NCBI RefSeq assembly: GCF_021018895.1 | Contig: NC_079374.1 | Coordinates: forward strand, 2,677,212-2,741,211 | DNA length: 64,000 nt | From: Seriola aureovittata | Lineage: Eukaryota > Chordata > Actinopteri > Carangiformes > Carangidae | Reading direction: 5' to 3' | Part shown: positions 43,038 through 53,534 of the stretch, piece after piece | How positions within the stretch are numbered: the first letter of the stretch is position 1 | Layout of the letters: each line of letters starts with the position of its first letter | Translations under genes and position numbers: made by a program | The notes under the pieces: model-generated | Databases searched by the model: none | What the model was told of the DNA's origin: nothing | The model's input: the letters and a program-made list of their open reading frames with translations, nothing else

Positions 43038-43254
43038 TTAAGATTCTCCAGCATTAAGAAATTATGGATAAAACAGACAGAATGTGTAACAAGCATGCAT
43101 GAATAAAATTGAAGAGATGAAGTCTCACTTTGACTTCTTTTAATTATAACCTATGTTAAATTGTCCTGTTCATTTACAGATACCTGAGTTTGAAACCGCC
43201 TTGAGCGACTGTTCATCTCCATAATTCAGAAAGTGAACTGTTGTGTGAGGAAGA

Positions 43255-43294
43255 TTTTTTATGATATGTATTAGTCCTCCAAGGATCTCATTAA
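43255..43294 (-). promoter_or_regulatory. OR-14 core promoter block
   Basis: TTAATGAGATCCTTGGAGG on the minus strand (43294-43276), one base off the CCATGG centre, with CATAAAAAA (43262-43255) and, closer to the gene, CTCAGGTATCTGTAAATG. Confidence 0.7.
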
Positions 43295-43578
43295 ATTCTT
43301 CATGAACAACTTCATCAGCTCTCATCAGGCCTGAAATTATGAGGCAATCCATGTGTACAGTTTTTTCAACCAATTTTACAACCCATTATACTACGTTACT
43401 TCATTCTCATGAAATGCAATTCCAACTGATATAGAGGGGTGATTCATATTTTTAATATTATATTTTATGCTTCATGTCTCTGCTTTCACAGAAAGACCCT
43501 TTTCGCGCCTACTTCATGATTACGTCACATTGTTAGCTGGAGGCAAAACAAAACTGGTGGCAAATACAGCTAAATGAC

Positions 43579-43631
43579 CATATGGACTGAAAATGAAAGA
43601 AATTTATAAACACCTCAAGAGGTTATTCTGA
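43579..43631 (+). pseudogene. Psi-OR-2, 3' end fragment
   Basis: Encodes only YGLKMKEIYKHLKRLF and then TGA, the last residues of an OR-15-like gene including its early stop. It begins abruptly in unrelated sequence. Confidence 0.85.
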
Positions 43632-43972
43632 AAAATTGTGTAATTTATTGGCTCTGATAACTGTTGTTAAATGTATTTCAAAAATCCTGAAGGTGTCAAC
43701 ACTCCAGTAACATGAATTATTTTATTATTATTATTTTGAGCTCATTGCTTTTCTGCTGGTGGTCTTCATCAAGGTGACTTTGCCAGTGCAACAGAAAATC
43801 TGTATGCTATTTTCTATTCTACTCCAGTTTGTTTTTGTTTCACAGTAGAAAAGCACTGTAGAGCCCAATGTACCACTAATGTCTTCCATACTGGCGACAT
43901 TGTTTCTTGGTGTATCGTTTAAGTTTATAATTGATGTTCACATTTGATTGATTTGGTAGACAATGTGAAATT
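43579..43972 (+). repeat. Copy of OR-15 3' end and flank
   Basis: Nearly identical to 46288-46678. By eye the differences are an ATT-rich expansion near 43720, where OR-15 has AAGTAAAAAAC, and a few substitutions. Confidence 0.9.
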
Positions 43973-44116
43973 TGGTGCCCTGCGAGAGTCTAACATTCTT
44001 GGAGTTCAATGTCCTCCTTGAAACACTGAGAGTTTTTCCAACCTTTAAGCAACTCTATCTTTAACTTTTGGCCTCCAGAGTTTGATGACGCTGTTTATGT
44101 GTTAGCAGGTGTTGTT
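43973..44116 (+). repeat. Orphan copy of OR-16 distal promoter region
   Basis: From 44001 (GGAGTTCAATGTCCTCC) to 44116 (CAGGTGTTGTT) it matches 49636-49751, including GGCCTCCAGAGTTTGATG. The core motif that follows in OR-16 is missing and no receptor follows within range. Joined directly to the OR-15 3' flank copy. Confidence 0.85.
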
Positions 44117-45120
44117 TTCTCCATTTATTCCTGCATTGTCCTTAAGTTACTGTAATAAATTCATATGCAGTACCTTCCTACTGGTGTGGTGTCCATTATT
44201 ATGTTCGGTGTTTGAGCCAGCCGTAACAAGGTTTAGGAACAATGTGGCAAAAGTTGGACCCACAGTGTGACTCACTGAAGCCATGGCAACATTACACTTC
44301 CTGTTTGTAGAAAAACTTCACATCTGTTCACACGAATAAAGACTTTAAACATTTAACTTTTCCATTTATGCTGTTGTCATTTGTCATGACTGAAACCTGC
44401 CAAGGACTGTAGCTTGTACCAATTCAGGGGGTGCATCCTGCGGAGGACACAGTCTACGAAGGTGTGGCCCTTCGTAGACATCGTGGACTGTGAAGGCCAA
44501 ACCAAAATGAGAGGTCCACAGAGAATTTGTGGTGTGTGTCAGCAGCTGTGTACTCCCTCACTGTTGCATCTCAATGCGCAACCTTGACAACACGTAACTT
44601 TTTTTTCACAAAAACTACAGGTTTTAAGGGCCTTGGTTTTAAAAGTTGTACCGTTAGCTGTTGAACTGAGATGAAACCCAATGCTTACATTGGAAGGTAT
44701 AATCCTCAGGCTCAGTGTTGTTTGCTTTCATTACCAGCGTGCAATGAATTTTGGGATAAGTTGGGCCTCAAATGATCCACCCATTGGATCCTTTGCTGCC
44801 CAGGAAAAGAAGGACACATTTGAAAGAGCCTTCAAAACAGGCCACCTAATACACTAATAGAGTCGCTTGCAAGGCTATACACCAAGTAGCAACCTCTGAG
44901 GCTGAGAAATTAAACCAACAACAATTAACACAGTTTGTTCAGTCGGGACAGAAACTGTAAAGTACGTTTTTTACGAGGAACAACCTGCCTCACGCGTCTC
45001 CTGGCAAGCTGGCGCACAATGTGCAGAAAGTAACAACGTTTTTAGTCCATTTCTTTAGCTGTGACAAGTTTAATACAGTGACCATTGAGTTAAATGATCA
45101 CATAAAAATATGACAGGCCC
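44117..45120. other. Intergenic with short hairpin and repeat piece
   Basis: Contains a perfect 11 bp hairpin at 44452-44479 and, at about 44870-44930, a piece (AGCAACCTCTGAGGCTGAGAAATT) of the repeat seen at 8915-9185. No gene. Confidence 0.5.
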
Positions 45121-45159
45121 AGTCAACAAGGTGTACAACATCTATGGGTTCAGGCCTCT

Positions 45160-45245
45160 AGAGTATGATGAAGTTGTTCAGATGATAGCAGGACTTGGAG
45201 GAAGTTTTAATGAGATCCATTGAGAGTGACGCAGACTGATTAAAA
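45160..45245 (+). promoter_or_regulatory. OR-15 promoter block
   Basis: Core reads TTAATGAGATCCATTGAGA at 45207-45225 (CCATGG altered to CCATTG) with a weak TATA position ATTAAAAT (45239-45246). The distal block GGCCTCTAGAGTATGATGAAG precedes it. Confidence 0.65.
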
Positions 45246-45432
45246 TAATCCACAGACTCAAACTGTTCCGTTTCTGCTTGGATATCTGTACTCACCCGAA
45301 TATTTCATCAAGCACACAAGTTCATGTGAAGGTCAGGTACGGGTATATAAAAGAAAATCTACTAAATACTATGCTAAATGTACAATATGTGAGTGTAAGT
45401 TTTTCTCTTAATAATTTGTTTAGACAAGCTTA

Positions 45433-46341
45433 ATGGATAGTAAAATCAATGTGACGTATATAACTCTAGATGGGTATGTGGAAATTAACAAATACAAATA
45501 TCTGTATTTTATGATCATGTTTACATGTTATATTCTAATAATCTGCTGTAACTCCACCATCGTGTGTCTCATCTGTATTCACCAAAACCTCCATGAGCCT
45601 ATGTACATTTTCATTGCAGCTTTGTTAATCAACTCTGTTCTTTACAGCACTGCATTATACCCAAAGTTTTTGATTGACTTTTTATCTGAAAAACAGATCA
45701 TAACTTACCCAGCTTGTCTCTTTCAGTGGTTTATATATTACTCTTTAGGCGGTTCAGAGTTCTTACTGCTGTCAGCCATGGCCTATGACAGGTATGTGTC
45801 TATATGTAAACCTCTGCAATATCCAACTATCATGAGAACAAAAACTATTAATATTTTATTGCTTTTAGCCTGGCTTCTGCCTGCTTGTCTGGTTGCAGTA
45901 CAGACTGTTCTGAATGCTAATAAAAAACTGTGTAACTTTACTTTGAAAGGAATAGCTTGTAACAGCTCAGTCTATAAACTTCACTGTGTGAGTTCACCTG
46001 TGCTTAATATATATGGTTTGGTTCTTTTTGTGAAAGCTGTGATTTTCCCCTTGATCTTCGTACTCTTTACATACAGCAGGATATTTATAATCTCTTATCG
46101 GAGCTGTAGAGAAGTCAGGAAAAAAGCTGCACAGACCTGTTTACCTCACTTGATGGTTATACTAAACTTTTCCTGTTTGAGTGCATATGATATACTTCTA
46201 CTGCGAATGGAAACTAATTTTCCAAAAACTGTTCGCTTCATTATGACATTGCAATTAGTAATTTATCATCCTCTCATTAATCCGATCATATATGGACTGA
46301 AAATGAAAGAAATTTATAAACACCTCAAGAGGTTATTCTGA
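45433..46341 (+). CDS. OR-15, odorant receptor with short tail
   Basis: 302 residues, the shortest intact member of the first subfamily. MDSKINVTY start, NVT 6-8, LHEPMYIF 53-60, DRY 119-121. TM7 reads PLINPIIYG, with isoleucine where others have phenylalanine before NP. It shares LLLRMETNFPKTVRFIM with OR-3. It ends KHLKRLF followed by TGA exactly where most paralogues have a cysteine codon (TGT), so about six tail residues are lost. All seven membrane segments remain, so it may still work. Confidence 0.92.
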   Translation: MDSKINVTYITLDGYVEINKYKYLYFMIMFTCYILIICCNSTIVCLICIHQNLHEPMYIFIAALLINSVLYSTALYPKFLIDFLSEKQIITYPACLFQWFIYYSLGGSEFLLLSAMAYDRYVSICKPLQYPTIMRTKTINILLLLAWLLPACLVAVQTVLNANKKLCNFTLKGIACNSSVYKLHCVSSPVLNIYGLVLFVKAVIFPLIFVLFTYSRIFIISYRSCREVRKKAAQTCLPHLMVILNFSCLSAYDILLLRMETNFPKTVRFIMTLQLVIYHPLINPIIYGLKMKEIYKHLKRLF

Positions 46342-46678
46342 AAAATTGTGTAATTTATTGGCTCTGATAACTGTTGTTAAATGTATTTCAAAAATCCTGA
46401 AGGTGTCAACACTCCAGTAACATGAAGTAAAAAACTTTATTTTGAGCTCATTGCTTTTCTGCTGGTGGTCTTCATCAAGGTGACTTTGCCAGTGCAACAG
46501 AAAATCTGTATGCTATTTTCTATTCTACTCCAGTTTGTTTTTGTTTCACAGTAGAAAAGCACTGTAGAGCCCGATGTACTACTAATGTCTTCCATACTGG
46601 CGACATTGTTTCTTGGTGTATCGTTTAAGTTTATAATTGATGTTCACATTTGATTGATTTGGTAGACAATGTGAAATT
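46288..46678 (+). repeat. OR-15 3' end and flank, partner of 43579-43972
   Basis: Match stops abruptly at GACAATGTGAAATT. In the left copy this point is joined to the OR-16-type promoter region. Confidence 0.9.
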
Positions 46679-46949
46679 CTTGAATAAAAATGACTTAAAC
46701 CATTGTTGCTGTGAAATAATTATAATCACTGTAATAATGACAGTAATGATTAGAGCCAAACAAGCTGAGATATCACAAGAACTAACCATAAACTACAAAC
46801 TGGTATAAACTGATGCCAAAAATACACATATTACATTTATTGATACAGCACACATTTCAATCCAAAACCCCATATTAAATCATAGCCAATTTTAATCATG
46901 GTAAAAATACTAATAACAGTAACAGTAAGAAAGTATCTAATAATCTGCA

Positions 46950-47170
46950 GCTTTTCATTGACTTTTTATCTGAAGAACAGATCATATCTTATCAAGCCTG
47001 TGTTTTTCAGGGCAGTTAAGAGTTTTTACTGTTGTCAGCCATGACCTATGCCAGGTATGTGTCTATACATAAACCTCTGCAATATCCAATATCTAATTGT
47101 GCTGATAGGAAACTTTACTTTAAAAGAATAATTTGTGATAACGCTGTTTACAAAATTCTAAATTTTGTAT
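46950..47170 (+). pseudogene. Psi-OR-3, internal OR remnant
   Basis: Recognisable pieces in order: LFIDFLSEEQIISYQAC, a stop replacing much of TM3, EFLLLSAMTYARYVSIHKPLQYP, then a jump over TM4 to a loop-2 piece (ADRKL, FKRIICDNAVYK). The DRY aspartate is alanine and the C of ICKP is histidine. Flanks on both sides are not receptor-like. Confidence 0.85.
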
Positions 47171-47880
47171 GAACAGGATCCTGAGTACCAGTAGTTGTTA
47201 TTATTACAGGCTACAATGTGACAAATAAACATATGTAAAACAAAATAATTCTCAATAAATCATAGCACGGTGCCTCCACTGTCGGACAATGTCACTCATA
47301 CACTGTGAATATTTTTATTTCCCCACGAACAAAGGTTGGTATCTTTAATGTCAGTAAACCTTAGGAAAACATTCAGTACAACCTTGTGATAATGTATAAC
47401 AAAGATATATTTATTTTCTTATTCTAGTTTCTCTGTTGTAGTCTTTATTTTCAAAATATTTTCTATTCACTAGTATTCTCTCAAATTGTAATATTGTTTC
47501 AAAACAAAACTCTTTTTCTGTTGCTTCACAATATTGAGCAAACTCAAAATAAATAAGAGAGCAATTAAACAAAAAGAACAAATCAAATTTCGGGGGAAGT
47601 AACCTTTAAACTTAAGATGCCCTTTTAAAAAATAATTAATAAACAAAATACTTAGATTAAACACACTGACAAAAATCAACATTTTTCTTGTTTTAGGCAA
47701 TAATCTAAAAACCTATATGTGTATGTTTATCAGTCTGTGTGTATTTGTGTGAATGAGTGTATTTATCAAAAAAATAAACACAGTAAACTGAATTATATTC
47801 ACATTAGTTTGTGGTTGGACAGTTCCGCCTTTACAACAGCTCAAATTATTAGTAATAAGCGCCTGGATTTCTAACCGTTG
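47171..47880. other. Intergenic, nothing recognised
   Basis: AT-rich with no supported gene. Confidence 0.5.
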
Positions 47881-48605
47881 GGGCCCACGTGTAAACAAAT
47901 CCTTACGTCCTTAACTGACGCAGACAGTTACTCACCGGAGCGGGAAACATGCAGTTCACGGGCCGGGAGATGATGCAGCAGCAGGTCGGGAGCACAGGTA
48001 GAAACAGATGCTAGTTATCACGTGGCGCCAGCGACGTCCTCGTTTCCCGTAGTCCTCGGCGAAACGTACGGCCGGCGGTTACAGCTAACGGTCCCTCGCG
48101 ACGGTGCTAGCTTAAACGTCGACGCTTTACAGTCGGAGTTACACTTTTTACAAAAGGGAGTGAAAACAACAAACGCAATTAATCTGCCTGCGCTTTAACT
48201 TCGACCTTCCGACAGAAGAGTTACTGAACCTTGAGATACACACGACTTCTAACTGAAAGATAATATCGGTGGTGTTACCTGCGACACCGAAGCTCCGGGG
48301 ACTGTGTAAAAACAACAACAACAAAAAAAACAATCTATTTTCAGTGAATCTTTGTATCGAGACGTGATTCGTTCTATCACAATCACGTGACCAATGACGT
48401 GGCAACGAACTTCGGTTGCACACACACACCCACGTGACCGCTTCGAACTCTGATTCAAAAAGGTTTAAAGACGCGCGAAACGCGGCGCATTTCCGCGGGT
48501 TGTTGAGGTGTGTCGTAGATTGTTGTAGTGACGGTGAGTTGGACCTTCACGAAGCACTGAACAATTCCAGCGAAGCCTCGACGTCTCACGTGACATCTAG
48601 GTGAG
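47881..48605. promoter_or_regulatory. CpG-rich region with five CACGTG E-boxes
   Basis: CACGTG at 47886, 48019, 48384, 48431 and 48587. Two read TCACGTGAC or TCACGTGACC, the type bound by bHLH-zip factors such as USF, MITF/TFE and MYC/MAX. CpG content is far above the surroundings (for example 48041-48125). Splice-donor-like CAG|GTAGAA at about 47997 (+) and CCG|GTGAGT on the minus strand at about 47938 are present. I cannot assign a gene, so a promoter or first exon of an unknown transcript is only a possibility. Confidence 0.4.
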
Positions 48606-49611
48606 AATAATCCAGTGGCTCACCTGGGAGATTTTGAGCCCTATATGGCAACGCCTGGTTTCAAATGAATTCATGAGTTTTACTTGTTTACAAAAGGGAA
48701 TTTCTCTAAATCCACAATGAAAAACGTTATTTTTATTGTTTTTATGTTATTTGGAGGATGCAGTGGAACAGTTTTTTTTTTATTATTTATGTATCAATGT
48801 ATTTATTCATTAATTAATTCATGTATTCATCCATTCATTTTTGCTTCAAGGAGATTCGTGTTGGTCGGTTGTGAAATGTTTTGCGTCACTTGTGCTTTTC
48901 CTCACATTGAACAGGAGATGTCCCCATTGAACTCTGATGTGAAGAGCTTCGAGTAATGAATTAATTTTTAGATACAACTGTGTTGAAAGCTTTGCTGGTT
49001 CGGAAAGCTTCACTTCGTTGTCACTAGATAATACTTAATAAATAATAATAAGTATTTCAGTCTACAAATATTAATCACATCGACAGTAAACTTAGCTTTC
49101 ACCGCTGCGCTAGCTACGCACCTCTCTTCTTCATCATGTGCTCCTAGTTCTCTCCTTCCTGTTTTTCCTTCAAGCTGATATCTGATTGGCCAAGAGTACA
49201 GCTCTGCCTGAAAACAGATTGGTTTAGATCACATCACTCAAAACAAAATGAAAGCATATTGGATGAATAAACCGAACATTGCCAGTCAGAACAACACAAA
49301 AGAGATATAGATTCACTGGCATAAGAAAAACTATTTTATTTAGCTGGATTTTTGAGGAAGGAGGCGAGACTTCTTTTTGTTGCACCACAATCTCCATTTT
49401 GTTCATATCTGCTTCTGCATATTCATTTTAAGAGTGACACCAAAGCAACATACAGAGATTAATGTAAATGCAGAAAATCATTGACGGGATTAACATGATT
49501 TCTGCGCGTGCTTGGAAAACCCAAACATAAACCCAAAAGTAGTGAAAAGCTTCGCAATTACATTTTTCAGCCCTGGCCTTTTGGACTCCTGACACATAAA
49601 GCGTTCTCCCA
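48606..49611. other. Intergenic, nothing recognised
   Basis: AT-rich. A 90-codon frame at 48684-48956 is hydrophobic and made largely of ATT/TTT-rich low-complexity sequence; not supported as a gene. Confidence 0.45.
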
Positions 49612-49635
49612 GTAAACTAGTGGGGGCCCTGTTGT

Positions 49636-49795
49636 GGAGTTCAATGTCCTCCTTGAAACACTGAAAGTTTTCCCAAGCTTTAAGCAACTCTATCTTCAAC
49701 TTTTGGCCTCCAGAGTTTGATGGCGCTGTTTATGTGTTAGCAGGTGTTGTTAAGGAGTAATGAGATCCATGGAGGATGAAACAATCTGATAAAAA
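49636..49795 (+). promoter_or_regulatory. OR-16 promoter region
   Basis: Distal block with GGCCTCCAGAGTTTGATG (about 49707), then core GTAATGAGATCCATGGAGG at 49757-49775 and GATAAAAAA from 49788. GGTCAGGTAACTGTAAATG follows at about 49857. Confidence 0.75.
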
Positions 49796-49995
49796 AAACA
49801 TTGCACAGACCTAAACAGTCCACTCTCTGAATACTGGAGATGAACACACTCTAAGTGGTCAGGTAACTGTAAATGAAAAAACTCTCAGGTACAGGTTACA
49901 TGTTAATTCAGTTTACAGAGTGATAGTTACTGCCTCTATTATTACCTGCATTTGCCTTTTATGTAATCTGCCTCTTCTATTCATAAGGTTAATTA

Positions 49996-50922
49996 ATGGA
50001 TGATGAATTTAATGTGACCTTTGTAACTCTTGGTGGGTATGTGGAAGTTGACAAATACAGATATATTTATTTTATAATTATATTTATGGTATATATTCTA
50101 ATAATCTGCAGTAATTCTACAATCGTATACCTGATCTGTATTCACCAAAACCTCCATGAGCCTATGTACATTTTCATTGCAGCTTTGTTAATCAACTCTG
50201 TTCTTTTGAGCACTGTTATTTACCCAAAGCTTCTGATTGACTTTTTATCTGAAAAACAGATCATATCTTATTCAGCTTGTCTCTTTCAGTTCCATATATT
50301 TTATTCTTTAGGTGGTTCAGAGTTCTTACTCTTGGCAGCCATGGCCTATGACAGGTATGTGTCTATATGTAAACCTCTGCAATATCCAACTATCATGAGA
50401 AAAACCACTGTGAGTATTTTCTTGATTTTAGCTTGGCTCCTGCCTGCCTCTCAGGTTGCAGTGCCAGCTGGATTGAGTGCGAATAAAAAACTCTGCAGCT
50501 TTACTTTGAAAGCAGTTTTTTGTAACAACACAGTTTATAAACTTCAATGTGTTGTCTCAAGTGCACAAATTATACATGATATGGTAATTTTACTAAATAT
50601 TGCACTTCTCCCTGTGCTTTTCATACTTTTCACATACACCAGGATACTTATAATCTCCTACAGAAGCAGTAGAGAAGTCAGGAAAAAAGCTGCACAGACC
50701 TGTTTACCTCACCTGTTGGTTTTAATCAACTTCTCCTGTTTGTGTGCATATGATGTTATTACAGTTCAGCTGGAATCAGATTTTCCAAAAACTGTACGTT
50801 TAATAATGACGTTACAAATTGTAATGTATCACCCTCTCTTTAATCCAATAATGTATGGACTAAAAATGAAAGAAATCTCTAAACACCTCAAGAGGTTGTT
50901 CTTTCCAGCCAAAATCATCTGA
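49996..50922 (+). CDS. OR-16, odorant receptor (7TM GPCR)
   Basis: 308 residues, MDDEFNVTF start, NVT 6-8. LHEPMYIF 53-60, MAYDRYVSICKPLQYP with DRY 119-121. TM1 is isoleucine-rich (YIYFIIIFMVYILI). TM5 reads SAQIIHDMVILLNIALLP, unlike the YG(V/L) motif of all other members, and TM7 reads FNPIMYG. The tail is FFPAKII. It is the last gene of the first subfamily in the window. Confidence 0.96.
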   Translation: MDDEFNVTFVTLGGYVEVDKYRYIYFIIIFMVYILIICSNSTIVYLICIHQNLHEPMYIFIAALLINSVLLSTVIYPKLLIDFLSEKQIISYSACLFQFHIFYSLGGSEFLLLAAMAYDRYVSICKPLQYPTIMRKTTVSIFLILAWLLPASQVAVPAGLSANKKLCSFTLKAVFCNNTVYKLQCVVSSAQIIHDMVILLNIALLPVLFILFTYTRILIISYRSSREVRKKAAQTCLPHLLVLINFSCLCAYDVITVQLESDFPKTVRLIMTLQIVMYHPLFNPIMYGLKMKEISKHLKRLFFPAKII

Positions 50923-53530
50923 TGTATTAAAACTAAAGCAAATGTACAGACATCTGTTCTGTGATGTAATAATGGGATATTTTAAATGTATTTTGAATTA
51001 TTCTTTCTATGACTAATGCACAGTAAAGAATATTGTGAACCTCAACATTGTTTTTATTGTTGTTAGTGTTCAGGTTTCCTTTTCATTTTCATACATTAAC
51101 AACTAAATCTAAATTATGATGGTATTTTCTGACATGAATTACAATTATTTTCACACAAAATGCTATTTTAATCCATGCTCAAGTATATATGAAAATATAC
51201 CTAATATTCATATACATACCGTGTATGAGTATGAATAGTTCTGGGCTCATTGATTAAGCTTACAATGGCAATGAATTGAAGAAATGTTTTTAAATGCTCT
51301 GGGTTCATCTTGTGTGTGAACAGCCTCAAACACAGGAGTGTTCACAGATCATTCTTTTTTCTTTTGTGGTTTATTTCCTTATTTAGAAATACATTGAATT
51401 CACTGAAAGGGGCTTCTTACTTACAATGACCTGTTAAAATTATTGTCCTTATTGAACAGGTTGTGATTGTAAGTTCATGCCATCTGAAACAAAATAAAAA
51501 ATATAATAAACAAAGAATTTATGTGCAGCACACATACAGAGGGAAACAGACAGCTGGCCATACAAACCAGATGTTTACAGGAAAAGACATGACACTGAGG
51601 GAAACAGGAGAGTCTGACAAACTCAGGCAGGTTCATTTGATGAGTCAGAGATGTTGATTTTGGACTAATCTACAAAGACTGATATTAGACAATCCATATA
51701 TATATTCACAATAGAAATATTATTTGACATTTCACAGAGCTACTTTAGTGTTTAAACCCTGGCCCACTTTTCTTCCACCAGCACTGGCTATGAAAACCCA
51801 ACTCTCAGAAATGTGTCTGCACTCAGGATGACACTGGATAACTCATGGCCATATATTAAACTCACCTACAGTGAAGTATGATGTAATATGTTTAGTCTGG
51901 TTTAGCAATCTGGCTGCAGAATATTGGCCAGACCGCATTATTCAAAAACTCACTAGCTACAGGAAATGGCAATACTTCAACCCACAAAAGTAGTAGTGGT
52001 GGTGTTATAGCAATGACCATTTTGTGCTAATATCTGCTAATCTAAGTCTTTATTAAACTATATAGATATGACATCGGTGACCTCGTCGACCAGTCTAAAT
52101 GTGGGTTGTGTTGAACACTGGCCTCTACACGTCTCTGCAGTCGTTTCATGCCCTAATCCAGCTGTCCATGAAACTCTCCAAAGAGTCAGAGTTAGTGAAC
52201 ACAGAAACAGTGGGGGATTAGTTTGGCAGAATTAACATGCACAGGTCAAGAAGGAATTTCTGGATTGCAAATTTGGCTCAACTGCGCCTTCTTTATACAA
52301 AGGTGGCACCAACACCCCTCAGCACTGCCAAACTCACTTTTGGCTCAGCTAAGCTGCATGGGTTCCTCCATGTCACTGAGAGCACTGAAGGCTGGGTCTG
52401 ACAATGCAGCCAGCAGTGCTAGATTACATACATGTAATACATAACTTTGGTCATGTGGGTGAATACGTTAGAAAACTTAACAGATAAAGAATACATGAAA
52501 TGAAACTATTTACAAAGCCTTAAGTAGGAACAAATCATTTAAAACATGAGGTGAACTACAAAATAAAAACCTATTTTTAAAGTAAAGAAAAAGAAGAGAA
52601 ATCATACTTACCGTGGAGCATTGTTCTCTGATTATCTAACTAAAAGGAAACATACCATGCTATTCAAAAAGCTTTGTGACGAACACAGAATTTAGGACAC
52701 AAGATGAGCTGTACACACAAAATCAACACATCGTGTTCCTGGACAACTGTGGAGTTGGTCTTTTGGCTGCGAGATCAGCTTAAGATGGCTTGTGTTAAAT
52801 TCATCATCTTTAAGTACATTCAGACATACGGGAAATGTTAACTACATACACAGAATGGGACTATGATGAACAAAGAATTTAAAACACGAGGAGAACTATA
52901 TACAGCAAACAGTCTGGACTGAGCTGAATGCATTCAGTTGAATTTGTCTGCACTGTCAAAATATGAAGATTTCTGCTGATTGAAATGATTTACAGTTCAA
53001 GGCAACTACAGAACAAACAACATGATTATAAACAACACTGAGTCACATATCAACACGAATGGTGTATTCAGACCTATAGAGGTTTTCTTCCGTAAAAAAA
53101 TTCAAATTGCTACATCAGTTTCCAATGGATCAAATATAAATATAATATTATAATATTCCCATTTTCTCTGCAAGATTTTCCAAGTCCAATTGTTGAGCAC
53201 CTGGCTTCACTCACCCACACAAAGCTGACTCTGCAAGGTTTACCATCGGTCAGGGTTCCCACAGGTCTTTGATCAGTGCAGGTTGATTGTTCTTGGGCAA
53301 AGGAACCCCAATGGGGTGGAGTTACAGTCGGAAACCTGTGTTTTTGGTGAAGGTGTGTGGGCATATGTTGTGACGTACCCACACTCATCAAAGGGTAATC
53401 TTCATATTGTTGTGGACACCTCTGCTAGTCAGCTTACAACTCAAGATTTGTAATGAGTGGATCAGGGGGACGACAAACATATGGTCAGTATTACAAAATA
53501 AATGATAACCGTCAAACTCCATTCATGGGG
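50923..53530. other. Long intergenic region between the two OR subfamilies
   Basis: 2.6 kb. No open frame with a recognisable domain. Frames at 51463-51657, 52223-52444 and 53110-53391 (-) were inspected and not supported. Confidence 0.5.
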
Positions 53531-53534
53531 ATAC

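Noticed and set aside
47950..47998. Possible first coding exon beginning MQFTGREMMQQQ and ending at CACAG|GTAGAA
   Set aside because: No second exon or known protein was recognised and the donor is weak. Kept only as a possibility within the E-box finding.
48684..48956. 90-codon hydrophobic frame as a membrane protein
   Set aside because: Composed largely of T-rich low-complexity sequence; no conserved motif.
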